Source of the DNA: Paracoccaceae bacterium
GTDB lineage: Bacteria; Pseudomonadota; Alphaproteobacteria; Rhodobacterales; Rhodobacteraceae
DNA: 64,000 nucleotides
Direction of reading: 5' to 3'
Assembly: GCA_023383015.1 (NCBI GenBank)
Contig: JAHDXW010000004.1
Span: 62,001 to 126,000 of the forward strand
In this document: piece by piece, positions 60,527 to 64,000 of the stretch
Numbering within the stretch: the stretch's first letter is position 1
How the letters are laid out: each line of letters begins with the position of its first letter
Made by a program: the position numbers and the translations under genes
Notes under the pieces: model-generated
Databases searched by the model: none
Told to the model about the DNA's origin: nothing
Seen by the model: the letters and a program-made list of their open reading frames with translations, nothing else

Positions 60527-61582
60527 CTAGGCGCTTCGCCGCCAGGCGACCGGTTCGCCGGCGGGTTGGGCCACGCGGTGGCGCAGCACGCCGATGCGGT
60601 CGGCCTCGAGCTCCACGGTCGCGCCGGGGCGGATCCAGCGGTCGATCTCGAAGCCGCAGCCGCCGTTGACAGTGCCCGACCCGAGCACCTCGCCCACCGT
60701 CAGGCGTTCGTCCTGCGACGTGTAGGAGACCGCTTCCTCGAACGTCCACTGCATCGGCCCGGGTGTCGATTCGGCCCAGACCTCGCCGTCGACCCTGACG
60801 GCCATCCGCAACGTCGAGGGATCGCCGAACTCGTCGGGGGTGACGATCCAGGGGCCGAGGCCCCAGGCGAAGTCCTTGCCCTTGTAGGGGCCGGTAGAGC
60901 ACTGCATCTCGCCACGCTGGGCGTCGCGCGCCGAGAAGTCGTTGAGCAGCGTGTAGCCGAGGATATGCCCGGCCGCGGAGGTGCGCGGGATGTCCTTGCC
61001 GGGCCGACCGATCACCGCGGCGATCTCGAGCTCGTAGTCGAGCCTGGAGGTGTAGCGCGGCCACGGCACCACCGAATCGTGGCCGAACATCGTCGTCGGA
61101 TTGCCCTTGAAGGCCGTCGGCCGCTCGTACCATGCGGGCGGGATGGAGATGCCCATCTTCGAGAAGGTCCTCTCCAGGTGGTCCTCGAAGGCGGCGAAGT
61201 CGCGCAGCACCGGCACGCGGGAGATCGGCGGCAGCAGCCTGACGCTGCCGAGCGCCCGGGTGACCTGCTCGCCGCGCGGACCGGGGGCATCGGCGTTGTG
61301 CCGGGCCCAGTCGAGCGCCTCCTCGACCAGCGAGAGGTCGGTGTCGTGCAGGATGGCATAGGCCTGAAGGTCGGCCGGGCAGAAGGCGTCGGCGCGCAGC
61401 GACGGCTCGGCATAGCCCCGCTCGGCCTCGCGGCCGGCGAAGGCAGCGTTGACGTCGATGATCCGTCCGGCCCCTCGCCGCGACGACGCGATCGTGTCGG
61501 CCGGTCCGCCGTCGAGCTCGACTACGCCGAAGCGAGCCGCCGGCCCGAACGGCGTGTCGACCTGGAACATCGCCAGCTTCAT
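60527..61582 (-). CDS. Fumarylacetoacetate hydrolase-family protein
   Basis: 351 residues. The C-terminal FAH fold is clear: RLDYELEIAAVIGRPGKDIP with metal Glu residues near 181, GYTLLNDFSARDAQRGEMQ near 209, KGKDFAWGLGPWIVTPDE near 230, and GEVLGSGTVNGGCGFE near 300. The family covers C-C hydrolases and decarboxylases of ring-cleavage products. The N-terminal 150 residues fit the longer FAH subgroup. ATG 61582 overlaps the cupin stop by four bases (ATGA). Confidence 0.9.
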   Translation of the reverse strand: MKLAMFQVDTPFGPAARFGVVELDGGPADTIASSRRGAGRIIDVNAAFAGREAERGYAEPSLRADAFCPADLQAYAILHDTDLSLVEEALDWARHNADAPGPRGEQVTRALGSVRLLPPISRVPVLRDFAAFEDHLERTFSKMGISIPPAWYERPTAFKGNPTTMFGHDSVVPWPRYTSRLDYELEIAAVIGRPGKDIPRTSAAGHILGYTLLNDFSARDAQRGEMQCSTGPYKGKDFAWGLGPWIVTPDEFGDPSTLRMAVRVDGEVWAESTPGPMQWTFEEAVSYTSQDERLTVGEVLGSGTVNGGCGFEIDRWIRPGATVELEADRIGVLRHRVAQPAGEPVAWRRSA

Positions 61583-62133
61583 CGTGCACCCACCCTGGCC
61601 TGAAGATCGACCTTGTCGGCCTCGTCGGTGACCGGGAACGGGCCCTGCTTGATCTCGATCAGCCGCGTTCCCTTCTGCAGGAACTCCACCTCGTGGCCCT
61701 CGAGCATGAGAATCAGGTCGTTCGGCCCGAGGATCGCGTCGCCAAGCGAATCCCCCTCGGTGGTGAAGATGCCGATCCGCGCGGCGCCGCGCTGGCACAG
61801 GATGATCTGGTGCCGCGTCGGCAGGTCCGGCAGCTTGACGTCGGGCACATGGTAGTGGGCCGCCGTCGTCGCACCCGGGTTGCGCTGGAGGATGATCAGC
61901 TGCAGCGGCCAGTCGTCATGGGTGATGTGGGCCTTGTTGTTGCGCTCGGACAGCGGGTCGATGTTGTAGGCCTTCTGGATGTGGGCCCGCTCGGCATCGC
62001 TGTCCACGAAGGGCGGAAACCTGTCGAACTCGTCGAAACCGGCCCGCACCAGGATCGCCACCACGCGCCCGTCGCATGGTGCCTTGAAGCACGTCACATG
62101 CCGGAGGTCCTCCGGTATCACGAACTCGGTCAT
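61579..62133 (-). CDS. Cupin-domain protein
   Basis: 184 residues. The single cupin barrel carries HYHVPDVKLPDLPTRHQIILCQRG near 105, then DAILGPNDLILMLEGHEVEFLQ, with His residues that could bind one metal. No exact family is recognised; related stand-alone cupins are isomerases, dioxygenases or sensor proteins. Translationally coupled to the FAH-family gene, so a step in the same ring-cleavage-like pathway is likely. Confidence 0.75.
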   Translation of the reverse strand: MTEFVIPEDLRHVTCFKAPCDGRVVAILVRAGFDEFDRFPPFVDSDAERAHIQKAYNIDPLSERNNKAHITHDDWPLQLIILQRNPGATTAAHYHVPDVKLPDLPTRHQIILCQRGAARIGIFTTEGDSLGDAILGPNDLILMLEGHEVEFLQKGTRLIEIKQGPFPVTDEADKVDLQARVGAR

Positions 62134-62444
62134 CTCCCCACTTCCGCTCCCTCTGACTCCCGCGGCAAATGGTGCCGGCAGGGCCCGCCTGGCGCGCCCT
62201 GCGGCCCGAGCCGCTGCCATGCCCCGAGCGGTCCACCCTGCAGACCCCTGTGCAAGGAGTTGCTGCTGATCCAAGCTTCACTCAAGCACTGGCGCCGGTG
62301 CAGGCGCACATGGAAATGCCTGTTCCTAGAATTCAAATCAGTTGAGCGCTGCTGTCAACTGGGTTATTGTCGTTGCCGCAAGATTCGTGACGCCCGCCCC
62401 CGCGGGCGGCTGCGGCGTTAGCAGGACTTGAGTGCGGGAGCCCG
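62134..62444. promoter_or_regulatory. 311-bp divergent control region between cupin and hydrolase genes
   Basis: CAGTTGA (62339-62345) and TCAACTG (62355-62361) are perfect 7-bp arms over 9 bp, set in an AT-richer island (TAGAATTCAAATCA just before), the likely regulator site for both directions. CGCCCGC (62391-62397) and GCGGGCG (62402-62408) form a GC hairpin in the hydrolase leader. The regulator is not encoded in view. Confidence 0.55.
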
Positions 62445-63653
62445 ATGGAAGCGAAGCTGATCAACCAGACCGAGGCGCGGACGGACGGGCATTTCAAGCC
62501 CTATGGCTGGCACCACTGGCCGCAGTACCCCTGGATGTCGTATCAGTTCCGTCGCGCGCTGGGCGAGACGCAGGAAGGCGGCGGCGCGATCTCGGAGGTG
62601 TTCCAGGTCGGGGCGCGGATCGACCCCGCGGACCCCGAAAGCTGGCATCGCGAATGGAACGCCATCGGCGACCGCAACCGCATCCGCGGTGACGAGAGCG
62701 AGGCGGCCGGGCGGATCGTCACCGCCCGCAACTGCTGGCTGCGCGCGGTCGACTACTACCGCGAGGCCGAGTTCTGGCTGCCGGGCACCGACCCGCGGCG
62801 GCTCGAGGTGTTCGACAAGCTCGAATACTGCTCGCAGAAGTGGGGCAGCTACTTCGATCCGCCGATGGAGATGCTGCAGGTCCCCTACCTCGACGGCAAG
62901 ACCCTGTTTGCCTATTTCCTGCGTTCGCCGGCCAACCCCGAGAAGCGGCAGCCGGTGCTGATGTGCTTCGGCGGGCTCGACAGCTTCAAGGACGAGATGT
63001 GGTTCATGGTCGCGCATGGCGCGATCCAGCGGGGGATGTCGGTCCTGATGGTGGACGGCCCCGGCCAGGGCGGCACGATCCGCCGGCACCGGCTGCCGAA
63101 CCGCTTCGACTACGAGGTTCCGGTCGGCAGGTGCATCGACTACCTGTGCACGCGCGACGACGTCGACAGCAGCCGCATCGCCATGAGCGGCTCGTCGCTG
63201 GGCGGCTACTACGCCGCGCGGGCAGCCTCCTTCGAGCACCGGCTGGCGGCCGTGGTCTCGCATGGCGCGATCTGGTCGGTGAACGAGCTCTGGGGCGCGG
63301 CGGACGAAAGCCACGGGCTGGCCGGCCACATCCGCTGGGTGTTCGGCGTGAAGTCGATGGCCGAGGCGTTCGAGAAGGGCAAGGACTTCGTCCTCGAGGG
63401 CGTGATCGACAAGATCCGCTGCCCCTATCTGATCGTTCACGGCGGATATGACGTGCTCGGGGTGGACCAGGCCAGGAAAGTCTACGACTACGCCAGGGCC
63501 AACGGCGTGGACGTGACGCTGCGCCTCGTCACCGAGCAGGAGACGGGCGCCGAGCACTGCCAGCACGACAACCCGACGCTGGGCCAGGAACTGATCGGCG
63601 ACTGGCTGGCGGAACGCTTCAGGATCGACCAGCGCAAGCTGAAGCCGGTCTGA
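62445..63653 (+). CDS. Alpha/beta hydrolase, FrsA/2,6-dihydroxypseudooxynicotine-hydrolase-like
   Basis: 402 residues. An N-terminal helical cap (about 1-140, rich in Trp/Tyr and containing ARNCWLRAVDYYREAEFWLPG) precedes an alpha/beta hydrolase core with GGLDSFKDE, VDGPGQGG, the nucleophile elbow GSSLGGYYAARAA near 247, a late Asp in HGGYDVLG near 334 and a His near EHCQHDN at about 368. This layout is that of C-C bond hydrolases such as 2,6-dihydroxypseudooxynicotine hydrolase. Placed with FAH, cupin and isochorismatase-like genes it suggests degradation of an aromatic or heteroaromatic ketone. Confidence 0.88.
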   Translation: MEAKLINQTEARTDGHFKPYGWHHWPQYPWMSYQFRRALGETQEGGGAISEVFQVGARIDPADPESWHREWNAIGDRNRIRGDESEAAGRIVTARNCWLRAVDYYREAEFWLPGTDPRRLEVFDKLEYCSQKWGSYFDPPMEMLQVPYLDGKTLFAYFLRSPANPEKRQPVLMCFGGLDSFKDEMWFMVAHGAIQRGMSVLMVDGPGQGGTIRRHRLPNRFDYEVPVGRCIDYLCTRDDVDSSRIAMSGSSLGGYYAARAASFEHRLAAVVSHGAIWSVNELWGAADESHGLAGHIRWVFGVKSMAEAFEKGKDFVLEGVIDKIRCPYLIVHGGYDVLGVDQARKVYDYARANGVDVTLRLVTEQETGAEHCQHDNPTLGQELIGDWLAERFRIDQRKLKPV

Positions 63654-63839
63654 GCCGCGGCCGGCGGACGGCATGGCCCGCCGGCGCCGCGCCCGGAAGG
63701 CGACGGAGGCGCGAAAGCCTTCCCCTCGGGCCGGACTGCGCCGGCAGGGCCGGGGCTGGCACGGGAGAGGCAGGCCCGGGGTCTGCGGGCCGGGGCGGGC
63801 CGCCACAGGCCGAGCGCCCCCCAACATCGGGAGACGGAC

Positions 63840-64000
63840 ATGGATTTCGGCGTCGACAGGGTCCGCCCCGCCGTTCTGGCCATCGACATGCACCGCGGTC
63901 ATCTCGACCCCGCAGTGGCCACCATGCCGCTGCCGGCTCCGCAGTGCCGAAGAGTGATCGACGCGAACCGGCGCTTCCTCGAAGCGGCGCGGCCGCGGGG
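63840..64000 (+). CDS. Isochorismatase-like cysteine hydrolase, truncated by window end
   Basis: 53 residues visible. RPAVLAIDMHRGHLDP near 9 holds the catalytic Asp of the isochorismatase/nicotinamidase fold, followed by PQCRRVIDANRRFLEAAR. The Lys and Cys of the triad lie beyond the window. GGGAGACGG precedes the ATG. Such enzymes hydrolyse N-carbamoyl or amide compounds in catabolic clusters. It lies 186 bp after the alpha/beta hydrolase. Confidence 0.75.
   Translation, partial: MDFGVDRVRPAVLAIDMHRGHLDPAVATMPLPAPQCRRVIDANRRFLEAARPR

Noticed and set aside
1-64000. CRISPR arrays, tRNA or rRNA genes, insertion sequences, phage genes, attachment sites
   Set aside because: None seen: no regularly spaced repeats, no tRNA-like cloverleaf recognised, no transposase or integrase motif in the translated frames. 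A dedicated tRNA or IS scan could still find short items missed by eye.

Overview
The window comes from a very GC-rich chromosome with dense, short-gapped operons. Its richness in TRAP and TTT solute transporters, GntR/LacI/AraC regulators and histidine-utilisation genes, plus a solute-binding protein that resembles the alpha-keto-acid binder TakP, points to an alphaproteobacterium, probably of the Rhodobacterales type. This is inferred from gene content, not from a marker gene. No rRNA, tRNA, CRISPR array, transposase or phage gene was seen. It reads as a catabolic accessory region: one uptake-plus-catabolism cassette after another, each with its own regulator.

Layout. 1-2387: a YjjI-type glycyl radical enzyme (cut by the window start) divergent from an AraC regulator. 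2707-5696: TctCBA tricarboxylate-type transporter. 5852-20504: a histidine-utilisation block (hutD, hutF, hutI, a divergent hutU, hutC), then a TakP-like TRAP transporter, a HisC-like aminotransferase, hutH and two hydroxyacid oxidases, one of each structural family (FAD GlcD-type and FMN LldD-type). Read together, these could import imidazole-lactate or imidazole-pyruvate and convert it to histidine before the Hut pathway. 20669-21097: a small secreted DUF551-like protein. 21083-26935: a minus-strand operon with a Tat-signal-bearing thiamine-dependent E1 alpha subunit, E1 beta, a YgiT-type zinc-finger protein and two small c-type cytochromes, followed by an MBOAT/SGNH O-acylation pair; an AraC regulator is divergent. 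This is the most unusual system here: a likely periplasmic 2-oxoacid or acetoin-type dehydrogenase that has no E2/E3 and seems wired to cytochrome c.

28263-35968: an SDR, a lambda-crystallin-type dehydrogenase, a beta-keto acid cleavage enzyme, a TRAP transporter and a class III aminotransferase with a divergent GntR; this suggests beta-hydroxy or beta-amino acid catabolism. 36004-53226: a probable LacI regulon. An identical 12-bp palindrome followed by the same promoter-like sequence sits upstream of the MaoC/lyase/CoA-transferase operon (beside the AceE-like thiamine enzyme) and again between lacI and an ILVB-type thiamine enzyme. The regulon includes a CUT1 ABC transporter, an AbrB-type membrane protein and a DHDPS-family aldolase. 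53467-57626: a third TRAP system with a 3-hydroxyisobutyrate-dehydrogenase-like enzyme. 57746-64000: a second lambda-crystallin-type dehydrogenase, a CrtI-like FAD oxidoreductase, a FAH-family enzyme and a cupin, divergent from an alpha/beta C-C hydrolase and a truncated isochorismatase-like gene.

Regulatory signals are unusually legible: AraC-type direct repeats, HutC and LacI palindromes next to sigma70-like promoters, and several near-perfect intergenic stem-loops inside operons. All functional assignments are from reading the translated sequences by eye; no database search was possible.
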